In this document: in pieces, positions 38,065 through 52,187 of the stretch
Layout of the letters: every line of letters begins with the position of its first letter
Numbering within the stretch: the stretch's first letter is position 1
Source: Xestospongia muta
Lineage: Eukaryota; Porifera; Demospongiae; Haplosclerida; Petrosiidae
Length of the DNA: 64,000 nucleotides
Assembly: GCA_963693285.1 (NCBI GenBank)
Contig: OY848927.1
Coordinates: 3,598,501-3,662,500, forward strand
Reading direction: 5' to 3'
Position numbers and translations under genes: made by a program
The notes under the pieces: generated by a model
Databases searched by the model: none
Told to the model about the DNA's origin: nothing
Seen by the model: the letters and a program-made list of their open reading frames with translations, nothing else

Positions 38065-41000
38065 ATGTCGTGGAAACCTTGTCAGTATTGTAGATTAGCT
38101 GCAGGTTAGTCTCCACATCAGTAACACACACACACACACACTATAATTAAGTTATCATTGACTCTATAGTATACCAGGTTGTAATTCTGTTATCATACTT
38201 ACATCTTAACAGTATATATAGCATGTACCTAACACATAGTGTTGTATTCACAACTACCAATAGGTGTTGTTTATATATAACTGTCTACCTTTCAGAATAG
38301 CTCTTGGTTCATTCATTAATATTTGTTTGTATTTGTGTGTGTACATATATTATAATGGATATTTGTATATACGTGTAACTTTCATCTATTGATGTTCTCA
38401 AGTGGACAGGAAGTCAATTTGATACTGTTGTCATTTGTATAGCTATTTGGAATTTTGATAAAGAAGGTGAGCATTATCTTTCTCTCAGTGTTGGAGATCT
38501 AGTGTGTGTCCTTGAGGAGTTAGCAGGTACTGATGTTATCTGGTATATCTATTCGGCTATATTGATTCATTTATTAATTAGGTTGGTATAGAGGTTATTT
38601 ATATCACTATCCTTCTAAGAAAGTAAGTGAACTACATTGATAGGTGAATGGATGAATGGTACATACAGCCTATAAATGATTCTAACACTTTGTTTCAGGG
38701 AATATTCCCAGCTAACTATGTCCAAACATTAGACTATCACATTGTCTCAGCTGGGTTAGTAAAATATCTCCATATCATGATATATTATTTCTTCTTGCGT
38801 TCACACAGTGAAGAGGACTATCCAGTACCTCAAATAGATTCAATTGCCCTTGAAGCTAAGGAAAATCTTTACGAATGGAAAGAAAAGTTATTTATTTCTT
38901 ATGCTGTGAGAAACACAAACCATATTTTTATCATTTCATTTGCATATTTAGACTGGCTCTCGTCAGAAGTACATTCAAATTCTCAACTATATGGAAGATG
39001 TATTACAATGGAGATCTAACCTCTTATATAGTGCACAGACCAGCGTCACTCATGTGAGTTCTACTTTATTGGTTGATAGTTACCATGGTAACCTCATAGG
39101 ATAAGTTACAAGACATGAGGACGAGACTTAGTGCCAAGATCGACCTTGTTAATCAATTATGTGAACTACCATTAACTCCTCGTGATAATAATGGACGTAT
39201 CATTGATCCTCTAACTACAAGTATTCAGAAAATGCTTGCAACAGTAAGACCAGCCATAGCTTGTAACATATCTTAATATTTAGTGTTTACTTTGACTATA
39301 ATTATATTCAGACATTGTATAAATAGCACTAGGTTAGTCTAGGTAATAGGTAACTTCAAGTATTAGTAATTCAATCGAAAATAATACATCATCATGTATT
39401 TATATTGACTCTTGTGTGTACACAGCCAACACAATAGATTAAAAGGTTATGCAATAAAGAGTAAAAATGACTAACCAGTGGTTTCTTGGTTGTTAGTCTT
39501 GATTTTTTTAAAAACAAAACAAAATGTTTAAAGGTTTCTTAGCCAGTCTCTGCTCATTGGACAAAATACTTGGGATGTTAGTAATAATAATAGTAATTTA
39601 TAATAGATAGTTATTTAATAATAATAGATTGCAATAACTGACATTGGTAATAATAATAATAATAATAACAGATTATAATAACTGACATTCATAATAATAA
39701 TAGTGATAATAAATATATTACATTATGTTGCAATTGACCTTGTGCATACAATATATATTGGCATTGTCATGGCCTCTCTCTCTCTCTCTCTCTCTCTCCT
39801 TCACACACACACGCACACACACACAGCACAAGCTACGTCAGAATGAAGTACAGAGGCGAGTCCCTCAAACTGGTTGGGATCAGAAGAAGACTAAAGAACC
39901 AGTTACATCAAAGGTTTATCATATGACATATAACACACATATATACTTCAGTTGCTGTTTTAGGCTCATCATCTCTATCTTGTGGTACGTAACATTGATC
40001 ATCAATTTCCTGAAGAGAGTGAGTTGTTTATGTTTCTCTTTGATGGAGAGACTCGTAAACAAGTCAGGTAAAATTTGATATATAAATCAACAAAACTCTT
40101 TTGTTACTATTGTTTTGTTATTAGTGAACGTTTCTTGATCAATGTACACAAAGGTAGTCCCTCTGATAGTCCTCCTAATCCTCGTAATAGTACAAGACCA
40201 GTACAACACTACTGCATTTTTACTGTATGTTTTAAGAATACAAACTGTTTTTATGATAATCTGCCTCTCTCTCTCTCTATCTCTCTTACTCTCTCTCATT
40301 AGGATCTTGGTACTAAAGAAATGCAATCTCAAAGCCTCTATGTTGTTTGTCAAGTAATCAGAAAAGGTCTAACATCTCTACACCCACACACATTAGTGTA
40401 CTACTTATACACATAGCACTGATAACAGAAGTGTGTGTATTTTTTCTAAACCAAACAGATTATCGTGTTTAGAGATAACTAATAGTACATAATATATTAT
40501 CTTTTATAGCTGCTGCTGTTATTAAAAAAAGACTTTCATTTTTAATTTTTCAATCCCCAAATCTCACAGGTAAAATGGTATTGGATGATAAAAAGCATAT
40601 TTCAAGTTATCCATTCAGAAGACCTTATGCTGTTGGAGGTTAGCCCCTATAATCATTGTCATAATTGCATGGATCACCACCTTCATATCTCTTCTTGTAG
40701 TACTAGATTTGCGCACAGCATTAGAGGAGAGTAAAAAACAACAAATTGATGATGATGATGATTATCAAATGACCTACACTATGCCACTCCAAATATGGTA
40801 TGTACATGACCACGCCTTACTATTATAAGTCACGTCCTACTCCTTGTTCTAGTACAACTCATGAACAGGACTTTGCCACATTACATTTGTCACTAATAAA
40901 GAAATCAGGACCTAAAGCAGGTGGTCACAAACAAGGTGTCATGATATCCTTTGCTCTCCGTTTTATACGTGGTGATCTTCAACAACTTCGTAAAGACTTT

Positions 41001-42723
41001 CCATATCTCATTAATAAAAATGCTGTTCTTGTCGATAAACTTGGTTTTCCTGATGTTATCTTACCAGGTACAGTGTTGCTAGGCAACAGTTGCTATAGCC
41101 ATATATAGTTTGGATTGTGGTGAGAGAATCCCTTATGTTACTTAAATTAATTTTTTCATTACTCTTGTAATTAATAATTAATTATTTATATTAACAGGTG
41201 CTGTACGAAATGACATTTATGTGACTCTGGAACATGGTTACTTTGAGAAAGGCAGCAAGAGAGCTGAGAGAAATGTTGAAGTAGCTATTGCTGTCTGTGG
41301 AAAGAGAGGAGGGATTGTACCAGTAAGTTTATTAGCCCATATACTGTAAATGTCATTGCTGTGTATAATGTACAGAGTTGTATTATACCGGCTGCTGGTG
41401 CAACTCCTTTGAGTGAGTATGAATCATTTATTTACTATCATCATAACCAACCCAAATGGCAAGAAACATTTAAAGTGAGTCTGCAGATTGCTCGATATTG
41501 TATTCTTTGATGACAATATTCTAATATAATTAGTGACTAGTTCGTGACAAATGATCGTCTTTCTTCCTTCCTCTAGCTTTCAATTCCTTTTGATGATATA
41601 CCACACTGTCATCTTAGAATTGGTTTTCGTCATGTCGCAAAAAGTGAAGGTATGTAGATGACATGTCATTCCTCAAATTATATTCTTTAAAAGGCAAGGA
41701 CAAAATGGAGAAGACATTTGCCTTCTCTTATCTAAAGATCATGAAAGATAACGGAGCTATTATACCTGATGGAATACATGAGCTTTATGTCTACAAAGTA
41801 AACAACAATTTGTTTGTGTAAACATAAACAACAAGTTGTTTATGTTTATGTTTATGTACAATAAGAGCTATTAGTCATTAGACTATAAACATTGTGTGCG
41901 GTTTAGCAAAGTGTTGGTGACTTAGTACTATTGTACTCTTTACATTGTGTACCGTAGTCATGGCAACATATTTACTCTTACTTTGTTTACACTTTGTAGG
42001 CTGATAGCAAAAAATGGCACGATCCAAATTTCTACTTAAATGTAGAGTCTGCCAAAGAGATAGGAATGCATTCTGTCACTGCTGGACGAGATAAAACTGG
42101 CCGAGGGAAAAGCCTTTCTACTATCAGCATAGAAGGAACTTCATTCTCTGGTGAGCAATGTTATGCATCACATTTCACATGATAGTCACATGATTTTACT
42201 TTTAAAGGTGCCCAGTCTGTGTCTCGTAGTCAACGTGAAACTGTTTATATTTCAACATTAACTTGTTCAACTAAACTAACTCAAAAAGGTACATTTTATT
42301 GTGATGAGCCTGAATTTGATTGTTTCTATTGTAGTGGAGATGTTATCATTGTTAAAATGGCGTCAAAAACAGCCCTCAGAAATCCCATCTATATTAGGCA
42401 ATGTAATTTATATTGATGGAGAGGAAATTGTCAAGTTTTTACAAGACACTTTGGACAGTTTGTTTGATATATTAGCTAGTAATTCACAAAATTACGGAGA
42501 GCCAGTATTTAAGGCTTTGGTAAGACAGTAGTTGATATGGTCCACATATAGACAACTGTTCTAGGTTGCCATATTTTGCCTTCTCTCTGATGAACGCTAC
42601 ACTCACTTTGTTCCAGTGCTAAATATCTATATCACTCAACATTTCTCAGCCACACATGCTTACAAGTAAATGCAATGTATAGTGTGTGTATGTGTGTGTG
42701 TGTGTGTGTGTGTTTGTGCGTGC

Positions 42724-42757
<34 letters not shown>

Positions 42758-45700
42758 TACATAGGATCACTACTACAATTCAATTTACTTTTGTGGTTTA
42801 GGACTCTCTTGTGGTTTTTTGATCATTATTTAAAGGACTATCGAGACATTAAAAAACATGCTCAGTTGAATAGTCTTGTCAAGGTACTCTTCACCCAGTA
42901 TTGTAAATCATTCTCTCTCTCTCTCTCTCTCTCTAGTCCACCAAGTTCTTGTTTCAATTCATTATTCAGTCCTATATTTTGCACACAAAGTAAGTTGTCA
43001 AAAGAGCACTGATGCACACACATATATTATACCTCTCATCACATAGCTCAAAATCAGATCCTAGTTTTCATCAATCTCTGGAGAGTTGTTTTGGATCAAT
43101 ATCTCAAGTATTGAGTGTTCCTGAGAGTCGTTGCCATGGTATTCATGATATACAGGTAAAGTATGGCTACTAACCTAAAAACATACAAACATGTTGTACT
43201 AATTATTAAATTAAATATTCTATTTTCATTGTAGGCTGCTTTGTTACGTAATCTACCATCAATTTTACCTCAATTGTCTAAAGTGTATACTAAAAGACAG
43301 CTGGCGTAAGTTGCAGCATATGAATATTATTAACAATACATTATTTTTGTAGCTCTACTTTAGCTAAAGTCATAGACTCAATACAAAATGACCATTTAAT
43401 TCTACCTGGAGAAAAAATGAACTTTATCATTGCAATTTGTGATAGTGAAATAGAACTATTAAATCCCCAGGGTAACAAATACTATGATAAAAATTGTTTA
43501 CTATTTATAGCCACGTGTTTATGTTCACATACCCATACTCAAATTCTCGTGTTTTGAACCCTAAACCCCATTTTAATGTTCTATAGTTTACAGCCTGTTG
43601 TCACACGTATATGGACATTTGTTCTGTTATAGATGCTCGTGAGGCTCTTCTTCCAATTATTGTGGGTCACATGATCAGTCACATAGAGAACAAGATGCCA
43701 AGTAATGGCTACCGTTCAGATGAGCCTGGTAACATTGGTTGTCTCCAATGTATTGGTAAGGTGCAAGAGATACTCCATTCTGGTGATGCATTGGTATGTA
43801 AATATTTGTTAGGATTAATCAATAGCATATTTGTTTCTTAGCATATTAACTTTACTGATATTGAAAATGCCACACCTCTTTTATTGCCACTACTCAAACT
43901 CTGTAAGACACTCCAGAATTCAAGAAATCCATTAAAGGTGGGTGTGGTTTAAGTCACATGATATTAGTGTGATCAATCACTTAGGTGGAGAGTTTGATCA
44001 ATTTGATTGGTCTATTAAGATTAATGTCAGACAATCATTATGCCATCTTTTTGGATTCCATGAAAGAAGCAGAAAAAGAGAGGGAGAAACAAACTAATGA
44101 TAGTCCTCTAAGGGTAAGTTCTCTTCCAACTTCACATAATATCTCTGCTCAGAACTTTATCTCAGATTTACTGGATGTACTGGACAATCTTGTAAAGGAC
44201 TCACCTCATCCTTCTCACTGGGTTATCATGCACTTCACTCAGAACAGGTATGACCTCAACTTTGACCTTTAACCTTTGAACCTCTGGTTTCATCAACTTC
44301 AACCTTTGGGTTCTGATTTCAGAGTTGACCTGTGATTCTTTTCCTTTTTTAGTATTGTTCTGAGAGTTCTTAAAAATATTGCTGTTGCTCTCTTCAGTTG
44401 TTTCTTTAAGGATCGTGATTTCATTCCTCAAGTCAGTGTTAAAGGAAGCACAGTATAAAGGACAAGAATAGTACCACCAGATAACTGCTGGTGTAGTCTA
44501 TTTACTCAGTATGGATACTACAATAGTAAATGACATAATTTTCTGGTGCTACTATTATTGTCATTTATACTCCAGTACAATTTCTTTAATTGTTGTTATG
44601 TACATGTATATAAGTATGCATGTAGTATTAAGCAATCATGTGGTATGATGTCATTGTAGGTTTGGGATGTGTTCTTTGGTATGTGTCGGACATATGCATC
44701 TCAGCCTTGTCTACAATTAGAGATCTATTCTGACATGTTGAGAGCTAAACTGATAAGACAGTTAGTACTTGTTATGTGTTTCTGTTGAGTCAATCCACTT
44801 TTAGATTTGGTGACTCTCGAGTTCACATTGGCAGACATGTGGCAGCTATGTGGCATCGGTTGTCTGAAAAAAAGGGTAATTTTATTCCTGATTTTATCGG
44901 ACCCTTTCTGGAGATCTCTCTTTTAAAAGATAAAGGTAAATTTGATGCTGTACTGTGCATGATGTTTTTCTGTAGAACTTCGTAGTGTCTCTATCCCATT
45001 GATATTTGATGTCATGAAACATGAACTTGGTTGCAGTGGCAATTTCAAGAGAGTAAGTCAGTATACCTTAGTATGACTCAGTATATTCTCTATTACCATC
45101 TCAGTATACTCTAGTATATCATGTTTCTTATTTATTAGGTGGAGACAGAGGTGTTTGACAAAATGGATCATCTTGTAAGCAATGGCTATGGTGATGAAGC
45201 ATATCGAGATATCTTCCATGAAAGGTAAAGGGACAGCTCCTAATAGTTAGATATATAATTATATATATAGTATGACTGCATTATGTGATGATGATGATGA
45301 GCTAAGAGAGGCAGGGCTAGTGTTTGTTGACACTGTCAGTCGTCTTATTGGACTCATATTGGATTATCGTAGTGTCCAAGGTGACAGTACCCATCGTGGG
45401 AAACGAATGGGATGTATGCTCAATCTTCTGGTAAGTGATAATCATATTACTCTCATTTGACAATGTGTATGTGTGTTTAGAATTTTTACAAAGAGATTGA
45501 TAAGGAGGAACTTTACATTAGGTAAATTATTTGTCATAGTTACTGAGAGAGTCTTTTTCTCATTTCTCTGTATATTAGATACATTTATAAGTTGGCTGAG
45601 CTCCACGAACGTGATGCTAACTTTACAGAAGCAGGACTGACTCTCCTGCTTCATGCCAAACCTTTAAAGGTACAGCAACAGACTAAACTTCCAATACTAT

Positions 45701-46134
45701 TGTCGTAGCAGTTTTTAACGTATTTACCATTTTATGTTATGGTTTTGAGTTACCAATTGAATGTTTTTTATTGTAGTACTTGCCCACTATGTACAAATGT
45801 GTAATCATTCTGTAGAGATGTTAGTTCGTTAAGTGTCTTTCTTCTATTTACAGTGGTCTTCAGATATTATACCTACTGTTGAAGGCAAATATCCAACCCA
45901 ATCTGCACGACAGAGAAAAGAACAGTTGTATTTAGATGCCATTAAGTTTCTCGATGATGGAAAGGTGAGGTTGTATTTGTTGATAGCAGTTAGGTTTCAT
46001 TTGTTTCTTTAGAGTTGGGAGTGTGGTATACCACTGTGTAAAGAATTGGCTTCTGTATATGAAACACAACTATATGACTATGAAAAATTGTCTAATATTT
46101 TGGTAAGTTGAACAATCACCATGATGAAGTAATG

Positions 46135-46203
<69 letters not shown>

Positions 46204-47344
46204 GACTCAAGCTGATTTCTTTCACAAAATCATAACAGAACTGAGAGTAGAAAATGAGTACTTTGTTGTAGGTTATTTTGGAAAGGGTTTTCCTCTCTTT
46301 GTTCGAGTGAGATCATGCCATAAAATACACAATGTATTACATATTATACTATGCATTATAGAACAAAGTCTTTATTCACCGTGGACAACCATATGAGAGA
46401 CTCCAGGCCTTCTTAAAAAGACTGACTGATGAATTCCCTTCAGCACAAGTAAATTATAAACAATATGTCTTTTTATTTTTAACATTGACCACACCTAGAT
46501 TTATATGGCATCTGAGGCTCCAGACAATGATATCAAGAATTCCAATGGCATGTGTATCCCACTAACAGGAACATATAGACTTAATGCTATTGGTCAATGT
46601 GTAATGTAGTAATTGCTGTGATCTATATAGTGCTCAGTAGACCCTTCAATGTAATTTAGTAATTGCTGAGATCTATATAGTGCTCAGTAGACCCTTCAAT
46701 GTAATGTAGTAATTGCTAGGATCTATATAGTGCTCGGTAGACCCTTCAATGTAATGTAGTAATTGCTGGGATCTATATAGTGTTCAGTAGACCCTTCAAT
46801 GTAATGTAGTAATTGCTGGGATCTATACAGTTAATTGAGGTAAAGAGGTTGATTGATACATTATGATAATGGTACATCTTCAACTGTATTGCACACATAG
46901 TGCTCAATAGACCACCCAATGTGATGTAGTGATTTTCTGCTCTACAGAGTCTAATAACTAATCTCCTTAATTCAGCTACTCAGATTTACAGGTCAGGAAA
47001 GTGTTGCCAATATCTGAAGAGAAACCAGAATTCAAAGGACTTCAAATCCCTGACAAAATCACAAAGTGAATACATATTTAGCCACACCCATCATAACAAT
47101 GTCCACCTAGTTATTACAAGACCAACGATGTGTCCAAGTTCCAATATGATCGGCCATTTCACAAAGGCAAGAAAGATCCTGAATGTGAATTTGCTGTGAG
47201 TCAATTGAATTAAGAACTGTGCATTAATTTGTTGTTTGTTATTAGACACTTTGGATTGAGAGAACAAGTTACAGAATAACAAGTAGTTTTCCTGGTGTCA
47301 TTAACTGGTTTGAAGTTTGTGAAACAGAAACAGTAAGAGAGAGA

Positions 47345-47378
<34 letters not shown>

Positions 47379-48754
47379 CAAAGAGAGAGACAGAGAGAGA
47401 GACAGAGAGACAGAGAGACAGAGACAGACAGAGACAGAGACAGAGACAGAGAGACAGAGACAGAGAGACAGTGAACTGTTGTTTATCTTACTCTGTTCAT
47501 TTATAGAGAGAGCTCAATCCATTAGACATAGCTAAAGAGACAGTTAGTTCTAAAGTCAAAGAGATAACCAATCTGATCACAGAAGTCTCCTCAAATTCTA
47601 CAATGAACATAAATCCATTGAGTATGTTATTAAAAGGAGTAATAGATGCAGCTGTAATGGGTGGCATATCCCACTATGATAAGGTAAGGCACCATTACTA
47701 AAATAACTAAAATGCTACGAATTTTATTTAGAGAGTAATAGTTACTGTATTGTAGTTGTAATGAGTACTTATGTATCTATCAGGATACATGCCATGTAAG
47801 TACTTCATTTATGCCACCAGTAGCCATGTAGAGTGATATGTATACATGTAGAGTGATATGTATACATGTAAAGCAGGAGCCAATAAAAATGTTTTTATTT
47901 TATTTAAAAAAACATCTATTTATTGACTTCTGATAATTGAAGCAAAACTTAACCAATTTATTATTACTTTGTCACAATTCCTTTTACCTTTGCTTGTTTA
48001 GTATTAATAGTAAGACTAACTGAAAGTATTTATTTCTAGTTATAATTTACTAATTTTAAAATTCTTTCCTATAATTTGTGAAAAGATAACTATAAAACAA
48101 CATAGCAAGACAGTAAATTCAAATTATATAGTTGACCATTTACCTAATAATGAGTACAGTAGTGAAGTACTGTAAGTAGCTCTGGTTGTTCTTTGATCAG
48201 CTATTTGTTTGACCAAGTAGCCTAATAACATCAAAGTCACTCTACTTCAAATAGTAATGATAACTTGGTTTGTTTTTAGATCTTCTTTCAACCTAATTAT
48301 ATTCAAGATCATCCTGAAGATAAAGAAGGTGTCGAAGAATTACGAGGACTTATTATAGAACAAGTGGGTGTGGTTTAGTGTATGTGTTGTGTCGAATCAC
48401 TGTACATTGTTTCATGTAGGTTGATGTCTTGAAACATGCTCTTTCATTGCATAGTCAACGTGTACCACCTGATCTAGTAGCTTTCCATCAAGACTTAGAA
48501 ATGAGATTTGAAATGTTCCAAGATATAGTTTTCCCCGAGAGAAGAAGGGTAAAAAGGATTAATAAAGATATCTAATCTCATTTCAATTTTTAGTCCTCAG
48601 CCAGTCGTAAAGCACCACCAACTACAACTCTCAATCGACCCCTCCCCCCAACACCTCCTAATGGGATACTAGAAGAGGCACCTCTTTCTATTCCAAAGTA
48701 ATATCTACTGCTCTATTGTAATTGTTAGCTCCTCTCTCTCACTTACTTGCTCAT

Positions 48755-48786
<32 letters not shown>

Positions 48787-51655
48787 AGGCGACCCACTCG
48801 ACGTCTTACAGGGGGTAACCCACATAAAGTTTCCAATTCTATTGAGCCAACTAAATTAAAGAGAAGTCAGACTACTCGAGGTCCACGTAACTCTGCTGCC
48901 ATCAGCACATCTTCCTCTCCTGAGAGACAAAGCTTGTATTCTGAGACCTCTGATGACCAACTATCAAATGTATCATCATCCCAAAGAGAATCTATGATGT
49001 CATCTGGCACCATTGATGAAGAATGCAGAGGAGAATATGAAATGGTGGACTTTGAGTCACAAAAACAGATCAATCCAGCTCCCAGTTATCCTGCTCCACC
49101 ATTACCTCAACAACCAGAGTCAGGCTATCATAGTTATGCTTTCATTGATATTGAAGATGATGATGACTATGAAAAGGTAAAATTAGGAGGAAATCAGCCC
49201 AAAACATATGAAGCTAATCCTGAATTTGCCTCGCCAACCATCCTCAGAGGTTTACCACGAAACAAATCTCCTTCAGACTCTCCTCCTAGAAAACGATCTT
49301 TAAAGGATAGAATTAAAGCACTAGGTCAATCATCTGCTGTCTCACCAGCTCCTCAACCAACATCTCCTCTTTCTACCTCACCTCCTGAGACTCATTTATC
49401 ACCAATGACTTTCTCTAAAAGCAAGTCTCCTAGTCCATTGTCTACATCAGCTTCAGACACAGACCCAATATTTGACGATGTACAAAGTATTAGAGATAAA
49501 TTATTAAAACAAGCTGAAGAAGCAGTAAGAGCTGAGATTGGTTCTCCTCCTAAACCTACTGAGAAAAAACAACAGTTGACACAATCATACAACGAGACGT
49601 CTCCACCTAAACTAACTGATTATGATCATTTGGAGACTATGAAAGAGGCTGTTCTACCCTCTGATAACCAGAATGAAATTATAAGTATGTATAGTTTAGC
49701 AGATGAATGGTCAGAAGAGAACCAGCCCAAATCCACACCTCAGAGCACCGTTCTATCACCAACAAATAGAGAGCTGGTATTTGCTTCATATGATATTATT
49801 AAATCACCTCCTCCAGAAGAGACCACACCCACTTTATCACCTTCCAAGAAAGCTGGAGTAAGTTTACCAAATATGGAATACAAAAACATCCCAAATACTT
49901 AATCTAACTACTATAAGTTCAACTATCCTGATAATTATCTTTTCGTGTGTTACTGCTAGGTATGCATAGTAGTGACATCATTAATTGTATTAGCTAGTCC
50001 CAAAATCTATTTCAGAAATAGTTTCGACATTACCACTAATAGTACACAGGACAATTATAGTACAATCATATACTATTTAAGGTGGTAATTATTATCTCCT
50101 AAATTAATTATGCTGACTGAGTATGATGTGTTGGTTTTGGAAAGACTATGTGAGTACACCACTATCCAAACAGCAATGTACTGTCTATTGTATTATATTG
50201 TGATATTATATTGTATTATATTGTGATATTATATTGTATGATATTATGATATTCACTTGTTTCTAGACTCCCCCAAAACCACCAATGCCATATTCTCCTA
50301 GGAAATCACCTACTCCGACCAATGGTGGAATCACTTCTTCCACGTCTTCTACCAACCCTCCTCCTCTGCCTCGTAAGAAAATGGCACCAAAGTCGCCTGC
50401 TGGAGAGGGTTCTTCAATAACACCATCTGGGAATCAAAGTAAGATCCAAGATGTGCCTAGATCCATCTTCAGTCCTAAAGAGAAACCTCCTCAACTTCAA
50501 ACTAGAGGAAGAAGTCAAACTGTTGCTCTTGACAGAAAGTCCCAGAATTATTGTATGTTATTATTGCCATCAATAAGAGGAATGAAGTTTGTAGTAAAGT
50601 GTTACAGCTGTTGTTATTGTGTGCATGTGTTTAGAGTGAGTCTAGACATTTCTGCAAATAGTAGAGTGTGTAGTGAAGAGTTACACACACATTTTGGATT
50701 TACAATTCATAGTTAAATTATTATTTATTGTTAAAGGTCATAAGTACAGCTATTACAACAATAGCTTGAACTGAACCTGATTGTACCAGTATGCTATAAA
50801 TATGTAATAATCTAATTACACTACAAGAATATTGGATGTAGTGATGATAATTCTTGCACACACATGGTCCATTTGTTGACAAGTTATAAATAACTAACAA
50901 TTGAATTCAACATAAACATTTATGTCTATTTTTGTTAGTTGAACTCTGTTGACTTTTGTCTGATCTACATATTTTGTATTTAGCTACCACAGCACCTGTA
51001 CCTGTTCCTCGTAAAAGCATTCCTTCATACTCATCAGTAGAACTTGACACATCTTCCTCTGTCACCTCTGATGTATTTTATGATTCCCCTCCTCCACGTC
51101 CTCCTAAACCATCCTCCTCATTCAGTGGCAAAGAACCTCCAGCTCTGCCCCCTAAAGCAAAATACGAAGTGCCAAAATTGCCACCCAGACCTTCAAAACC
51201 ATCTCGACAAGGTCAGTTTCTTTGTTATTCATTGCTCTATTGGTAAGGTCAGTTGATTGACCAATGTAGCCTGTCAAAGTATTATGTATTCACTTCCTAT
51301 TTGTTGCTATATTTATACCACAATTTTATTGATGTTATGTAGAGCTTCTCATTGCATCATTAATATCATATCCTGTTTGGTAATTCACCTTTTAATGCAC
51401 TGTTAACTAGATTATATTTTATTGCAACCTTAGAGGTAACTTGTCGTAGCTGTCACTAACAATGACACTGCATGTACTTTAATGAGAAAATATTAATGAG
51501 CTAAGAACTTCATATAACTCAACATTTATTTGTTTAGTGATTTTTTACAATAGATTGTTGATATTTTATTTTTTCTTTACATGTACTTATCAGACTCGAG
51601 TTCTAGTGCTCCATCGATTCCTCCTCGTAAACCACCTCCTCCTGTTAATAGATAA
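38065..51655 (+). CDS. DOCK180-type Rac guanine-nucleotide exchange factor (SH3, DHR-1, DHR-2, Pro-rich tail)
   Basis: DOCK proteins activate Rac through DHR-2, bind phosphoinositides through DHR-1, and pair with ELMO and CRK. The many-exon gene starts MSWKPCQYCRLAA and runs in phase into an SH3 domain (AIWNFDKEGEHYLSLSVGD, GWYRGYLYHYPSKKGIFPANYV; exons 38065-38103, 38444-38527, 38582 on). DHR-1 lies about 39990-41650 (FVFLFDGETR-like DGETRKQV, NVHKGSPSDSPPNPRN). A long helical middle runs to 45960. DHR-2 lies about 45870-48550 (FPLFVRNKVFIHRGQPYERL, WIERTSYRI, NPLSMLLKGVIDAAVMGG, with the nucleotide-sensing AVMGG loop). The C-terminal exons encode a Pro-rich tail (PPPLPRKK, PPRPPKPS, IPPRKPPPPVNR) with SH3-binding PxxP motifs. 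An N-terminal SH3 and PxxP tail place it in the DOCK1-5 group; DOCK1/2/5 versus DOCK3/4 is not decided. Introns hold many microsatellites. Confidence 0.9.
39300..39826. repeat. DOCK intron with AAT-rich tandem segments and a (TC)n(AC)n acceptor tract
   Basis: The segment 39580-39720 holds repeated AATAATAAT runs interleaved with two near-copies of an AATAACTGACATT motif. The intron ends in a CT run then a CA run (39774-39826) directly before the next DOCK exon. Confidence 0.7.
42681..42757. repeat. (GT)n microsatellite with CpG interruptions
   Basis: A TG run of about 75 bp with CG steps in a DOCK intron. It is in the opposite dinucleotide sense to the CA tracts at acceptors. Confidence 0.9.
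46135..46200 (+). repeat. (TC)n(AC)n microsatellite forming a DOCK 3' splice site
   Basis: About 28 bp of CT followed by about 38 bp of CA, ending CACACAG with AG at 46200-46201, directly at the exon starting AGGACTCAAGC. Confidence 0.9.
46594..46830. repeat. 50-bp tandem repeat in a DOCK DHR-2 intron
   Basis: Units with period 50 bp (start of unit: ATCTATATAGTGCTCAGTAG), about 4.7 copies, nearly identical. A further degenerate copy lies at about 46897-46945. The array lies between two DHR-2 coding exons. Confidence 0.9.
47335..47471. repeat. GA-rich purine tract
   Basis: About 135 bp of GAGA and GACAGA units on the plus strand, directly after the donor of the DHR-2 exon ending at the VCETET-coding sequence. 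It is the only long purine tract on the sense strand of a host gene in this window. Confidence 0.9.
47690..48279. other. DOCK intron between DHR-2 exons
   Basis: AT-rich, with a short direct duplication of a GTAGAGTGATATGTATACAT unit near 47829-47868. Nothing else recognised. Confidence 0.5.
50186..50252. repeat. Short tandem AT-rich repeat in a DOCK intron
   Basis: A unit of about 23 bp (ATTGTATTATATTGTGATAT) repeated two to three times shortly before the Pro-rich exon near 50268. Confidence 0.7.
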
Positions 51656-51683
51656 TGTAATAACGAGTGGGAAAATATTTTGT

Positions 51684-51689
51684 AATAAA
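51684..51689 (+). terminator. Poly(A) signal of the DOCK gene
   Basis: AATAAA 29 bp after the stop at 51653-51655. Confidence 0.6.
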
Positions 51690-52118
51690 GCATTATAACT
51701 CATGATTACAAGATCATTGTTTTTATTAAATATTTATGTATTGATGTGTGCAGGTTTTGTATGTGTTAGTATGGACTTCTAAATTTCCATTATGCTATTA
51801 TTAGTAAAATTATTATTGTACATACTACTGTATTCAACAAGTATTTTTTTAGTAAAATTCTAACCACAAATTTCTCACTTCAAAAAAAATCAGTTTGGCA
51901 ACATTGATGTCTCAGTTTCAGTACAGTTATTGGTGAAGTGATTTCCTAAATTCATTGTTAAAAGCATGCAATCGTGATGACATTCCCGTGTTTATTCTAT
52001 TTTTAACATTACTTTCTTTGATGGAGATTACATCAAAATTTTAAACAAGTTTCACAGCCAGCCCAGAATGATACCTTTTAAGTGTCTGCCCACGTCAATG
52101 ATGACAACTCGCTTTATT

Positions 52119-52126
52119 TATAAAAT
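52119..52126 (+). promoter_or_regulatory. TATA box of the B-box/NHL gene
   Basis: TATAAAAT 62 bp upstream of the ATG at 52188. The rest of the 51690-52187 interval shows no gene. Confidence 0.5.
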
Positions 52127-52187
52127 AAAGGAGTGGTTACAGATTCTTTTGTAAAGAAAGACCTAAGTTCGTACGACCAAGTTTGGA

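Noticed and set aside
49392..49592. Minus-strand frames opposite the Pro/Ser-rich DOCK and RSBN1 exons
   Set aside because: They are mirror images of low-complexity coding sequence without splice signals or family resemblance.
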